Part shown: positions 19,640 through 31,085 of the stretch, one piece after another
Numbering within the stretch: position 1 is the first letter of the stretch
How the letters are laid out: each line of letters starts with the position of its first letter
Assembly (NCBI RefSeq): GCF_943734655.1
Contig: NC_071355.1
Span: 74,423,449 to 74,487,448, forward strand
Direction: 5' to 3'
Length of the DNA: 64,000 nt
Source of the DNA: Sabethes cyaneus
Lineage: Eukaryota > Arthropoda > Insecta > Diptera > Culicidae
Program-made: the position numbers and the translations under genes
Notes under the pieces: generated by a model
What the model was told of the DNA's origin: nothing
Databases searched by the model: none
The model's input: the letters and a program-made list of their open reading frames with translations, nothing else

Positions 19640-20060
19640 GCCAGGAGTATAGGCTGCTCTAAATAAATTGTCAATCTCTCGAATTTAACCAGTATGATTT
19701 CGTGATCAGTTTTATCGTATATAGCCGACAGGTCAGGTTGGCGGTCATTTATCGCTTTGGGACGTAACCATGTTGATCTGGTGAGATGTATGGTGAGCAT
19801 TTCTGCGTCAAAAATTCAAGAACAAGTAGATCAAAAAGCTTCGACGACGCATACAAGGCAGTAATTCCACGATAATTGGATACGGAACGCTCGCAATTTG
19901 AAATGTAAGAATTTTTCCAGCAACTAGGAAAAATGCCAGTAACTAATGTGCAGTTGATTATTAATGCAAGATGCAAGATACAGTTGTTTAGTATAATGGC
20001 TGGATTGCCATCAGGGCCAATACTCTTCTACCATCGGTTTAGCTGATTTTTAGCAGCTGA
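19640..20060 (-). pseudogene. Jockey-clade reverse transcriptase, N-terminal RT part (broken)
   Basis: The - strand frames give GIFPSCWKNSYI, VSNYRGITALYASSKLFDLL, YISPDQHGYVPKR, and DRQPDLSAIYDKTDHEIIL, matching RT motifs 1-3 of Jockey LINEs (NYRGIT, DQHGF.P.RS, DLKAAFDKVDHEILL). The AFD aspartate region is damaged (YDKTDHE), and there are frame breaks near 19750. Confidence 0.75.
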
Positions 20061-20424
20061 CCAAGCGTATGATAGGTCCTAAAATGTACTAAAAGTCAAC
20101 TTCACCAGGGCCATCAACGAGGATCAACTTTACTCATAGCCTATGTGTTATAATACGAAATCTGTGCATTTTATTCATTTTGAAATCGGTATTCTCAATT
20201 TTTTTCAAAATGTCTTTTCGCGTGAGACTTCAGTTTCAAGTTCTTAAAAAAACTTTTTTGCTGCTAGTACCTCAGCTCATCAAAAAAATTGATTTCTAAC
20301 CGGCTCGTGTTTCATATTATAGAAATCATTGATCAATGTTTTTTTTTTCATTTTTATCATCTTCAGTAAAACGATTCTAAATCATTGTGATAAAAATATT
20401 GCTCTAAATTATGGGATGAGATCT

Positions 20425-20545
20425 TTGCACTAGCCCCGCAATTGTCATGTACTCGTACTTAAGTACTTAAGTCCGTTTCAGACCCCTTCTGTTATTGAGA
20501 TTCAAACATGCGACAACTGCCTTATATGCTCAGCATCGTTCCACG
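20425..20545 (-). mobile_element. tRNA-derived SINE fragment
   Basis: The antisense sequence contains CTAGCCCCGCAATTGTCATG and TTGAGATTCAAACATGCG (a decayed B box GTTCGAATC). It is the same family as 61001-61217. Confidence 0.5.
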
Positions 20546-20559
20546 AAGTTAAACGGGCG

Positions 20560-20735
20560 GGGCTACAAACAACGCTCCCCTTTTGTTGCCCCCACGCATT
20601 GATTTTTTGTGTGAAGGAATATGTATGTCAAGTTTGATGGAGAACGGTTCATGTTTTCCGGAGTTATGGCAGAACATACATACATACATATTCACGTTCA
20701 TGTATGTCTATATTCAAATATTAGATACCGATTTA
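20560..20735 (+). repeat. LINE-like 3' tail with (TACA)n
   Basis: GTCAAGTTTGATGGAGAACG, then TTCCGGAGTTATGGCAGAAC, runs into ACATACATACATAC. A diverged relative occurs at 9605-9660. A short simple repeat after a conserved tail is typical of a non-LTR 3' end, but no coding part is attached. Confidence 0.4.
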
Positions 20736-20848
20736 TATAATCAGTGCCAGTTTAGGAATCGTCTTCACGTTTGTCGGTCTTGGATTGCCATTCTTCACTC
20801 GCCCCGCCCCACGCCCGCTGTCCTACCATCCTCGTCTACAGCGCTCAT

Positions 20849-21290
20849 TCAACAGGAGGGTCTGCCTCGAAGTCGTTGGTCTCTGACGGGTTTTCTGCTG
20901 CATATGGTTTTCACTGGTCTCTCATCCGGCATTCGTGCTAGGTGGTCAGCCCATTGTAGGCTGCCGTGTTTAAGTCGCTTTATAATATCAGCATCATACT
21001 TGGTTATGATCTTTTCGTGGTTCATGCACCTGCGTCGCACTCTGTCTTCCAATACGTCGACAAGAGTTGATCGCAGGATCTTTAGTTCAAAAACGCCAAG
21101 AATTCGTTGGTCGTTTGTTTCATGTTTTGTGCTCGTAGAGTACCACCGGAGAATTAGCATCTTATAGAGCGCCAATTTGGTGCCGAGTTGCACAACGCTG
21201 TCGCATGTAACTAACGTACCAAGGTAAATAAATTCATCAACCACTTCAAAAGTTTCTCCGTCTATCACCACGCAGCGCAGTTACAACATT
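20849..21290 (-). pseudogene. RTE-like LINE, C-terminal region of the polyprotein
   Basis: The - strand reads VVDEFIYLGTLVTCDS, LALYKMLILRWY, RRRCMNHEKI, and LKHGSLQWADHLARMPDERP. This matches the C-terminal block of endonuclease-RT elements in arthropods (EEFVYLGSLVT, KT.IRPV.LY, RWLGHVARM). Repeated in-frame material upstream is cut by the element at 21327-22133. The clade name is my best judgement. Confidence 0.7.
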
Positions 21291-21326
21291 CGAAGGGCTA
21301 CCATGCTCTTTACCACTTACTATATA

Positions 21327-22133
21327 GGGTAATTTGCCAATTATTGCGCACTTCGTTGCGTTTGCACCTTTTCTCAACTGTTTATTCTGTTGAATGTAAT
21401 TTGACGGCAACATCAGCTATACAGTTTCATTATCCATCGAATGGTACGATTTTTTCCTGTAAATCAACGTGATTTTTTTCAAGCGTAGTAATAAATTTTC
21501 TTACATGTGTCCCAATTTCGCCTTCATCAAACGATTTTCTTGTCAAAATTATGAAGTAAGTTGATTTACAAAGTAAGCTTTCACCGAACGTAACATGCAA
21601 ATAAACATGTTCTGTGGGTTTCGTAGCACTGAAAGAAACTTACTCTACTCAATAACTGAATAAAATTGGGTCTTTATAACACAAATTGTCAATAAATTCG
21701 TGAGTTCAATAATTGAAACAACGTACGACATTCCTTCCAATTTTATTGCACACCTGTTTTTCTTGTCTTAACCCCTGTATTTCTGCAATGCGCATTTGAC
21801 AGTTCACTTCTCTGCGGTATTGCTTTTTGCTCATCATCGCAAGCGGTGGGAGCCGTAGTATTCCTTATCGCGTTTTTTCTCTTTTTCTCATAGTTTATTG
21901 CGTGATTTCCAGGTCCATCATTGATGCTAAGGTAATCCTACAGTATGTATATATACATATTTGTAAGTGGCAAACTCTCAAGCAAAACAACTTGGCAATA
22001 AAGCCAATGTAATAATGAGACAATGTCTAAACAAAAGCTGTGCAACAATTGGGCGTGAGGTGTGCAATAATAAGATTTGAAGGTAATTTTGGTGTGCAAT
22101 AATTGGGTGCACAGTTGCTATCCAAAAAAACGT
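21327..22133 (+). mobile_element. ~0.8-kb MITE family 'AATTTGCCAATTATTG', copy A
   Basis: It begins GGTAATTTGCCAATTATTGC and ends with TGCAATAATTGGGTGCACAG, partly inverted partners (CCAATTATTGC). GCAACAATTGGG and GCAATAATAAG are further subterminal repeats. Copy B at 39999-41634 is the same element in opposite orientation, matching at both ends. It splits the RTE-like pseudogene 20849-22480. Confidence 0.75.
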
Positions 22134-22297
22134 ATTTTACACGGTTTTTGTAAGGAATTCCACACTGATGGCTATGGGAACCTTTTTTAAATTAGTCTTA
22201 CAGCATAGTAAGCGGTTTTGTCAAAAAAAACTGCTTTCATTTTTCCAAATCATCAAATTGTTGTAGACGAGTGCTTAGCTGTGTAAGGCAATTTACT

Positions 22298-22480
22298 CTA
22301 CTTTGTTTTGGTAGAATTTATGATAATCCAAATCCTCGCCGCTTCCTCCTTAAGATGAGCGTATGCCTCTTCCATAGCTCTACGGTTGATATCAATAATA
22401 TCGACGTGGTCCGCGAACCCCAGGAGACTTGTGATATTTTGTAATTTTGTGATGAATATTTTTCTGCTCAACAAAGAGAG
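22298..22480 (-). pseudogene. RTE-like LINE, RT catalytic-site fragment
   Basis: The - strand reads LLGFADHVDIIDINRRAMEE and then AHLKEEAARIWIIINSTKTK. This is the FADDIDII motif and following helix of the RT domain, with the second catalytic Asp changed to His. It is the upstream part of the element continued at 20849-21290. Confidence 0.75.
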
Positions 22481-22499
22481 TTGTTCCTCTTTCACTGAA

Positions 22500-25400
22500 G
22501 CATGATAAATTAGAAATAAATCGTAGCTAGTATTGGAGCGAAACTCGATTTATGGCGAAACCATTACAACGACTAAATACATAAACTCAGCTGTTTCATT
22601 TTTTCTCTTGCTGTTTGATTGCCTGGTAATTTCAATAGAGTAACCTGTGTTTTTTCGTCTCCGAAAGAGAACTGATAAAAGTTTATCCTCTCACATAGTG
22701 ATTACAAATTCGTGTATCCACATAGCCTTCAAAATTGAATAATTAACATATCTTGATGGCGTCTTCCTTACGATAGAGAAAAGTTTAGATGACCAGCGCT
22801 CACGAGCAGTAGCTTCGTTTTTCTTTTGTTCAGCTGTTATTCAACTATTGAACAGAAATATTTAAAATTGTAGAGTTTCAATGATCGTTTCATAAAAGCA
22901 ATCTTCAAACGTTTTTTAAGGAATTTTTTATTCAAGAAAAAACTCTTTGGTAAATTTGACAGTAACAGCCTCACAACTTCAGTGATGCCCTGCTAAGCAG
23001 CCATCGAAGCAGGAACCCTCACTCCGAATCCCTGAATGGGATTCAATCAATTGCGTGAAGAATCGACAATCCGACGACGTGATGTAAAATTTTCCATTTC
23101 CTGCAATGCATTGCTATTATGCTGGCAGTACAAATCTCGCTGTGTTGCATAATTTCTCCACCGGACAGGACGCCGAACAGGGAGGAGGCGGACAGATAGA
23201 GAACGAGCAAAGGAAGGTACCAGCAGCGCCCAGAGTCCATTTGCAGTTGATCAGTGACTCGTCCGAAGGGGGTAATTTTTCTTCCAATATTGAAAGTGAA
23301 TCGCCTGCCGCCGTGCCGCCGCCGACGACGACGAGGACGCGGCGATGCTCAGCGAATGTGTTGATGGAATTAATGAAAATTATAGACATTTATTATTGGA
23401 GAGAGTCTCCGACCAGAGACCATCATCGAGACTAGGTTAATTATGAGTTGGGCATGGCAAATGCCGCCGTGGCACGGTAATTTGCATTCTTGCTGATTAT
23501 TGCGATGACCAGATACCAATTATGGCCATCTGGTTTCAGCGAAACTATGAAAAGTTGTCACCGTTTAAAAACTTTTCTCGATTACGTGAGCGAGATCTGA
23601 TTATTCAATCTGATTTTAAGGCGGATTTCAACGTTATTTAATAAACACTTCATTTTAACTAAAATTTACGTTGAACGAACCCGTCCCTCTTCGAGAAATG
23701 TTTTTCTTTTTTCTTTTAACATTTAACATTTTAACATTTATTTGCGAAATACTCGAAACCTCTAGTACCATATGCAAATTGACTGGAAGAGTACTCGCCG
23801 CTTCGTAAAATACCGTACAGTACGCTCTTTCTCGCCACTCACTCAAGCAGACAACAAATGAACCCCAAACGGTAATGAAGAGAAGACTAAACGGTTTCGG
23901 GCTGCTGATGTTCTTCAAGTCTTTGAGATTGAGTACACACGGCTCCGGCACGGCCAGATATGGAACAGTTCATTCACACCGTCGTCATCGCGGCGCGTCG
24001 CCGGTCGTTCGCGGTTCACCTTCAACGAGTTCCTAGCGTTTAATGACAATTTAATTGAAGCTCCTCGATTGCTCGGAGCCTGTGTGCATGTACGACGCTA
24101 TACATACCTTTGCCCGAAGCGGAGGCGTTAATGAGTCTCTCGTTGAATTTCTACGTTCGCTTAAAAAGGGACTCGTCATTTCGGTTTATGTGAGAAGAAT
24201 AAACGCTTGCCAAGACTCAACCGCTGTCTCATATATATGTAATAAAAAATCATACCACTGGGAAAAGAAGAAGTTTGCATTATTCATCAGTAAGGACTGT
24301 CTGTACTGTCGAGTGAAACTTTCTCAACAATGCTTGCGGGCGGTGGGTGGGGAGCGAGTGAAGCGGAAGATGGTGGTAAAGTGGATACCGTTTTTTGGTT
24401 ATCTGACAGTGTCTGGTGCCATAAAACCTTTTTATTTTTCATTCCTGACGGATTCAGCGAGCGAGCGGCTGCAGGAAGCGAAAAAGCGACTGACTTCGAT
24501 GATCCACCTATGCGCCCACGTGGGAAAACCCCCTTAGTTAGTCAGTTTGCGTAGGGGGATGAGCTCGGCGTGACTTTTTACTTGAGCCGATCTTGTCTGC
24601 AGACAAAAAAAATATATATAAAATGATGCTGTCTGGGATAAGCAAAGAATCGATTTTATCTCGCGGGGTGCATCGTGCGGAGGAACCTCCAGACGGTAAA
24701 ATGTTTATACTGGCAATAAAACGATAAAAGGCTATGGAAGGTTAAGGTCGGTTGGCGCATGCTGAAAATTGATTTCTGAAGCATTCAGCCACCGTAAATG
24801 TTTTATCAGTGATTTCTTTTTGCTGGTAGATTTGCACATAACTTTTAGTGCTTGTTTGAACATTCGAGCATATTTTATTTCATCTATGTTGTGCATCGCT
24901 CCAGCACGAAATGAAACTAAATTCTTGTGAATGCAACGTTTTTTGTAGTCTCTATTTTTTCCCTTTAAACATTTTATTGTTCTGTGGCATTAACATCGCT
25001 CGCTCAAAAGCACTAGCGTCTCTATACAAAGAACGTTAACAAAAATGTCTTCATATTTTATATTGCCCAACAAACTATGAAACTATTAATTTTCTTTCTT
25101 CTATTTCCCATTTCTATTTCTGCGAACATCAACACCCGGCAACATCGTTTATTTGGCAACACGAAGACATTTAAAAGCAATTCCATTGGCTCAAGTGAAC
25201 AAGCAACGGAGTGACTAAACGAGCTTTCAATTTTCCATACATCTTACGGCCAATTAGCTCTAATGTGTGAATTAGTGTTATTCACAGCCTTTCCAGCTTA
25301 AGTAGTGTATAAAATGAAAGCGCTGTTTGTAAACGTCAAAAGGCACACACAACACAATTCAGCTTAAAATAACTAAATTAGTAAACATAAAAGGAAGCTG

Positions 25401-25530
25401 TCCCTTGAATTTACTCGTTTATTTACGGGAAAATAACGATGTTATGCCAAAAATAACACAACGCACAATAGGCAAAAACAAGCTCGTAATCCTAATAATT
25501 AGAAGCCGCTAGTTTGGAATCTTACGATAT
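22500..25530. other. No supported gene
   Basis: No protein family was recognised on either strand. The stretch 23160-23370 is GC-rich (CCGCCGCCGACGACGACGAG), and 24055-24537 has a 150-codon open frame without any domain. The organisation could be intronic or regulatory. I see no repeat that matches elsewhere in the window. Confidence 0.4.
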
Positions 25531-26289
25531 ACCTATTCCTATGTAAAAAACTACAAGGTATACAGCCCTAAGCGTTTTACGAAAGGGTGACGAAGTACTA
25601 TATCAGATCATTAGATCAAAGACCAATGCATACTGCATTTCTGGCATATGTATGTTTATAAGAATCTGTGAGTGCCATTGTTTAAGTGAATGTTTAAAAG
25701 AGAAGAGCGAAATATTCATATTGAATTCTTCATTGAATACAATGGTGGCTTTGAAAATACGTGGAGGTTTTACTAGTTTACTTTCACAGCTTACCGCTTG
25801 TACATAGCAGAAAATATGCTGAAATTTGCTTAACTAGTGCTCGAGTTATGAGGATATTTGTGTTTCATTTGTATAGGAGCCCTCTCTGTTAAACGACCTA
25901 TGGGTCTCAGTACACCATAGAAAAAAATTCTGCCTTCTAAAACCCCCACATGCCAAATTTGGTTCCATTTGCTATATAAAGTTATGAAGAAATTTAAATT
26001 TCATTTGTACGGCAGCCCCACCCCCTCTTAGAAGGGGAAGGGGTTTCAGTACACTATAGAAAAATGCTTACCTCCTAAAACCCCACATGCCAAATTCAGT
26101 TTCTTTTGCTTGATTAGTTCTCCAGTTATGAGGAAATTTGTATATTATTTGTATGAGAGCCCCCCTTCCTAAAGAGGGGAGGGGTCTCAATTCACCAAAG
26201 AAAAAGTTCTTGCCTTCTGGAATCCCCACTTGCCAAATTTTGTTCCATTTGCTTGATTACTTCGAGTTCTATGAGGAAATTTATATTTC

Positions 26290-28624
26290 ACTAGCTGACC
26301 CGACAAACTTCGTATTGCCACAAATTAACCTGTGTTGTACATAAATCATGAATCTCGGATGATCTTTGTCACAATCTCGAGTTTTGCAAGCCCCCCAATG
26401 CGTGGCGCTTCTGACGGCGGGTCACCGGCAACTCGCGACCGTCTCGTCCTGAATGATCTAGTGTTACTATAGATAGTTTTTGTGGTCTTGTATTGACTAA
26501 TGTTTTATGGAAGAGTCTCGAATTTCTCGAGTTCGATTAGTTTTTGAGTTTCTGTAAAAATTCTGTTTTATTTGTGTGAGCGTCCATATCCCCCTACCAC
26601 AGGGGTGAGAGGTTTCTAACTATCGTAAAATAAATTCAAGACTCCAAAATCTCCCACATGCCAAATTTGGTTCCATTTGCTTGATTAGTTCTCAAGTTAT
26701 AAGGAAATTTGAATTTCATTTGTATGGGAGCTCCCCTCTTAAAAGGGGAAGAGGTCGTAATTCACCATAGAAAAAAATTCTGCCATCTAAAACTCCCACA
26801 TGCCAAATTTGGTTCCAGTTGATTGATTAGTTCTCGAGATAAGAGGAAATTTGCATTTCATTTGTATGGAAGCCCACCCTCTTAAAGGGGAGATGGGCCA
26901 TAACTTTGTAAAGAAGAGAGGGGTCTCAATTCACCATAGAAAAAATCTTGCGTCCAAAACCACTTACATGTCAAATTTGGTTCTATTTGCTTGATTAGTT
27001 CTCGAGTTATGAGGAAATTTGTTTTTCATTTGTATAGAAGCCCCCCCCCCTCTTAAAGTGAGGAAATCCATAGAAAATATACCATAGAAAATATTCTTGC
27101 CTACAAAAACACCCACATGATAAATTTGGTTCCATTTGCTTGATTAATTCTAGAGTTATGATGAAATTTGTATTTCGTTTGTATGAGAGCCCCCCTCTTA
27201 AAAAGGTAAGGGGTCCTAATTCATCATAGAAAAAATGGTTGCCTCCAAAAACACCCACATGCCAAATATGGTTCCATTTGCTTGATTAGTTCTCGAATTA
27301 TGAGGAAATTTGTATTTCATTTGTGTAGAAACACCCCCTCTTAAAGTTGGGAGGGGTCCTAATTCACCATAGAAAATATTTTTGCCTCCAGAAACCTCCA
27401 CATGCCAAATTTGGTTCTATTTACTTGATTAGTTCTCGAGTTATGAGGAAATTTGAATTTCATTTGTATAGGAGCCCCCCCTCCTAAAGTGGGTAGGGGT
27501 CCCAATTCATCATAGAAAAAATTTTTGTCTCCAAAAACACCCAGGTGCCAAATTTGGTTCCATTTGCTTGATTACTTCTCGAGTTATGAGGAAATTTGAA
27601 TTTCGTTTGTATAGGAGCCCCCCCTCTTAAAGTTGGGAGGGGTCCTAATTCACCATAGAAAATATTTTTGCCCTCGAAAACTTTCGCATGCCAAATTTGG
27701 TTTCATTTGCTTGATTAGCTCTCGAGTTATGAGGAAATTTGTATTTCATTTGCATAGGAGCCCCCCCCCCTCCTAAAGTGAGGAGGGGTCCCAGTTCATC
27801 ATAGAAAAAATTTTTGTCTCCAAAAACACCCACGTGTCAAATTTGGTTCCATTTGCTTGATTAGTTCTCGAGTTATGAGGAAATTTGTATTTCGTTTGTA
27901 TAGGAGCCCCCCCTCTTAAAGTGGGGAGGGCTCCTTATTCACCATAGAAAATATTCTTGCCCTCGAAAACTTTCACATGCCAAATTTTGTTCCATTTGCT
28001 TGATTGGTTCTTCAGTTATGAGGAAATTTGTATTTCATGTGTATAGGATCCCCCCCTCCTTAAACGGGGAGGGGTCCCAATTCATCATAGAAAAAAATTT
28101 TGTCTCCAAAAACACCCACATGCCAAATTTGGTTCCATTTGCTTAATTACTTCTCGAGTTATGAGAAAAATTGTGTTTCTTTGATACAGGAGCCCCCCCT
28201 CTTAAAGTGGGGAGGGGTCCTAATTTACTATAGAAAATATTCTTGCCCTCGAAAACCTTCACATGCCAAATTTGGTTCCATTTGCTTGATTAGTTCTCGA
28301 GTTATGAGGAAATTTGTATGGAAGCCCCCCCTTTTAAAGAGGAGAGGAGTTATAATTCCCCTTATAAAGAGGGGAGGGGTCTCAATTTACCATAGAATAA
28401 ATTCTTGTCACGGAAAACACCCACATGCCAAATTTTGTTCTATTTGCTTGATTAGTTGTCGAGTTATGCAGAAATTTGTGTTTCATTTGTATGGGAGCCC
28501 CCCCTCTTAGTGGGGGGAGGGATTTCTAACCATCACTAAAACCTTTCCTGGCCCCAAAAAACCTCTAAATGCATATTTTCATGCCTTTTGGTTCAGTAGT
28601 CTTCGATTCTATAAGGAACATACG

Positions 28625-28658
<34 letters not shown>

Positions 28659-28685
28659 AATCCTTCTTTATAGGTATAGATTTGG
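26290..28685 (+). mobile_element. Nested element: CTAGCTGACCCGACAAAC head to (GACA)n-TATAGGTATAGAT tail
   Basis: ACTAGCTGACCCGACAAACT at about 26290 interrupts a monomer after ATTTATATTTC. That monomer appears to resume after TATAGGTATAGAT at 28685 as TTGGATGGGAGCCCC. The inner 2.4 kb has its own unique head (26290-26650), 13-14 monomers and a GACA tail. So an element made of these monomers appears to have inserted into, or expanded within, an older monomer block. Confidence 0.5.
28622..28660. repeat. (GACA)n microsatellite
   Basis: About nine GACA units (CGGACAGACAGACAGACAGA...) precede AAATCCTTCTTTATAGGTAT at the end of the nested element. Confidence 0.9.
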
Positions 28686-29689
28686 ATGGGAGCCCCCCCT
28701 CATAGAAGGGGAAGGGGTCTCAGTATACCATAGAAAAAAATCCTGCCTTCTAAAACCCCCACATGCCAAATTTGGTTACATTTGCTTGATTAGTTATAGA
28801 GTTATGAAGAAATTTAAATTTCATTTGTACGGCAGTCCCCCCCCCTCAGAAGGGGAAGGGGTCTCAGTACACTGTGGAAAAAATACTTACCTCCTAAAAC
28901 CCCCACATGCCAAATTTGGTTCCTTTTGCTTGATTAGTTCTCGAGTTGTGAAGAAATTTGTATATTATTTTTATGGGAGCCTTCCCTTCTAAAGTGAGAA
29001 GGGGTCTCAATTCACCATAGAAAAAATTCTTGCCTTCTGAAACCCCAACATGCCAAATTTTGTTCCATTTGCTTGATTAGTTCGAGTTTTATGAGGAAAT
29101 TTGCATTTCATTTGTTTGGGAGCCCCCCCTCATAGAACGGGAAGGGGTCTCAGTATACCACAGAAAAAAATCCTGCCTTCTAAAACCCCCACATACTAAA
29201 TTTGGTTCCATTCGCTTGATTAGTTCTCGAGTATTGAGAAAATTTGTGTTTCATTTGTATGGGAGCCCCCCCTCTTACGCCCTCCATAAAATTACTCTCT
29301 TATCCCCTCTGTAAAATTGCTAATTATTTTATCTATCCAACGACATATAAATTGTTTAGTTTCGTTCAGCAGTTTAGTAGTTATTAGCATTTGAAATCTT
29401 TCATTCAAACGTTACACTTCTATTTTCGTTTTCACAAAGTGCTACCCAGTCCCAGTATAGTAAACAAAGTCCTACGTCAAAATGCAAGGAATCGATTGGT
29501 GATGGTCCCATCTTGTGCAGACTTCGGATGAAGTGGTCCATTTTGCCCTATTATCCCCAAAAATCATAATAATAGCGAATTAAATGCTATAGAAACTTCA
29601 TTGTCACCCGTAAAATGAACTCAAACAGCTTTCAAATGTTGTCAAACCATCAGAAAATTAAAATCCCATACATTTCATGCTGTGCGAAA

Positions 29690-30000
29690 TGCAAGAATAG
29701 AAAACTTGGCAACATCGTTGAAGAGCAACAAAAAAACAAAGGCCCCATGTTGCTACCTTGAGGTGTTTCAGATTTTTTTTTGGCAAATATCGAGAAAATA
29801 CCGGTTCTGAGTTACACACATAGTACTCTACCGCTGAGGTATGACGAAACAGTTTCCGCAAAAGTATCCCAATGTCAATTCTATCAAAAACCGCTTTCTG
29901 ATTGTCTTCCATTTGCGTAACACACATCGTAGTATACTGCAGCAAATCAGCCTACAGACGGATCGACCAAGCACAAAAGCTTGTTGAACAGTTGAAATGT
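29690..30000 (-). pseudogene. Jockey-clade RT fragment
   Basis: The - strand reads LLQYTTMCVTQMED, QKAVFDRIDIGILLRKL and, in another frame, ETPQGSNMGPLFF, corresponding to KAAFDRVDHGILLRKL and GVPQGSNLGPLLF. It is frameshifted and lacks the catalytic YADD region. Confidence 0.7.
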
Positions 30001-30039
30001 AATTCTTAGTGCTTATGTTACAAGCAACGATATACACAT

Positions 30040-30262
30040 GTCAGTAAAGCAAAGCAAAGCCTAGGTGCAACATTCCGTTATCGAAACTTGACCTTCTGTT
30101 TTTTATACGACAGACTTCGCAGCCAACTGTTAGAGTGCAGGAGAATTGCAGGGTCAGTTGCTACGATTCTATTAACAGCCTCTCCCAGTCGGGATTCGAA
30201 CATACGACGACTGGCTTATTAAGCCACCTTCATACCTCGAGGCCAACGCCAACGGTGAGGCC
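30040..30262 (-). mobile_element. tRNA-derived SINE (Feilai-like)
   Basis: The - strand head contains GGCCTCGAGGTATGAAGGTG and the B box TGTTCGAATCCCGAC. The body CTAACAGTTGGCTGCGAAGT follows, then a tail ending GGCTTTGCTTTGC. It matches 61001-61217 and 45468-45646. Confidence 0.65.
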
Positions 30263-30499
30263 AGATGTCAGTACCCTGGCAAAATTCCACCATCACAGTA
30301 TCAAATTATTCTACAACTGCATTTGGTTTGCAAAACATTTTTCGAATATGTTCAACCTGAATCCGGCTAGTTATAGACACAGGTGGCAAATGCCCTTCGT
30401 GACGGCTCATGAAATGTGACAAACCTGAGGAGTAGCTTCAGTTTTCCGACTGTTCCGCTAAGTATGATATTCAACCAATCTTTGTCGCAAAGAATATTT

Positions 30500-30900
30500 C
30501 CTGGTTGTTAACAACGTCAAATTTCCTTCAGTTTCTATCCCACTGCATTGTAAACATGGGAAGTGATATGCAAGTGGACACTATTTACACTGATTTGAAA
30601 GCTGCGTTTGATCGCGATGATCACCCTATCGTTTTAGCTAAAATCGAACGTATTGGAGTTTCTATTCTTTTTGCCGATTGGTTAAAAGCTTATCCGGTTG
30701 ACCGTTCATTCAGTGTCAAAATAGCAAGCCTTGTGTCATACAGCTTCGTTTTAGCTTGTCTGGTGTTCCTCAGGGGAGTAATCTTGGATCGCTACTGTTT
30801 TGCTTATATTTCAACGATGCTTGCTTCAGTATCCCGCCTGAGTTTGTAAACTCATTTATGCTGAAGATTTAAAATTATTTCTTGACAAACTGCTGCGGAC
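30500..30900 (+). pseudogene. Jockey-clade RT fragment
   Basis: The + strand reads QVDTIYTDLKAAFDRDDHPI with the motif-A aspartate, then LADWLKAY-like FADWLKAYPVDRSFSVKI. After a frameshift it reads SGVPQGSNLGSLLFCLYFND and a damaged EDLKLF. No intact frame remains. Confidence 0.8.
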
Positions 30901-30969
30901 TGCATTGATCTGCCACGGTTCTTGGATTCTTTTTCTAATTTGGTACTTAAGGAATTTAATGACCTTCAG

Positions 30970-31085
30970 TGACACGCGGCTTTTCTAATTTTCCGCTCTT
31001 TCCCGTTCACGTGCCTATGTTTCACTGCTTTCCTCTGCTGCTGTTTTTTCGTCTATTTGAAAGACTATCGTTATAAAAGTTTTAT
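30970..31085. repeat. TTTTCCGCTCTTTCCC repeat-family member
   Basis: CTAATTTTCCGCTCTTTCCC, then GTCTATTTGAAAGACTATCG, matches the family at 1160-1300, 8310-8440, 9255-9435 and 57135-57290. Confidence 0.5.

Larger units (their letters stand above)
25940..29272. repeat. ~143-bp minisatellite, about 21 monomers
   Basis: Each monomer carries CATGCCAAATTTGGTTCCAT, TGCTTGATTAGTTCTCGAGT, ATGAGGAAATTTG, and GGAGCCCCCCCTCTTAAAG...ACCATAGAAAA. Monomer starts fall at about 25950, 26090, 26232, then 26657 and every 141-166 bases to 28560, then 28763, 28907, 29050 and 29193. Between ~27490 and 28290 two monomer types alternate (TCCAAAAACACCCA against CCCTCGAAAACTTTC), a dimeric higher-order repeat of ~286 bp. 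Open frames here are by-products of the repeat. Confidence 0.9.
25535..29470 (+). mobile_element. 3.9-kb non-autonomous repeat element with an expanded internal minisatellite
   Basis: The left part (25535-25800, ACTACAAGGTATACAGCCCT...) and right part (29275-29470, CCTCCATAAAATTACT ... CAGTATAGTAAACAAAG) match 38985-39210 and 39775-39973 closely. The second copy has one monomer between them, whereas this copy has about 21. The whole is therefore one dispersed element with a length-variable core. No coding capacity was seen. Confidence 0.7.

Noticed and set aside
19257..19662. Overlapping frames of 75-112 codons on both strands rich in Pro-Asp-Thr-Arg or Gly-Ser
   Set aside because: Simple consequence of the CCCGAACCCGACCC repeat; no start context, no domain.
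20583..21167. 194-codon + strand frame
   Set aside because: It is the antisense of the RTE-like C-terminal region, whose - strand motifs are clear.
24055..24537. 160-codon open frame on the + strand
   Set aside because: It begins at TTG, and no protein family or splice context was recognised. Composition is not clearly coding.
28100..28510. 136-codon frame and others within 26-29 kb
   Set aside because: They follow the 143-bp monomers and exist because the monomer lacks stops in that frame.
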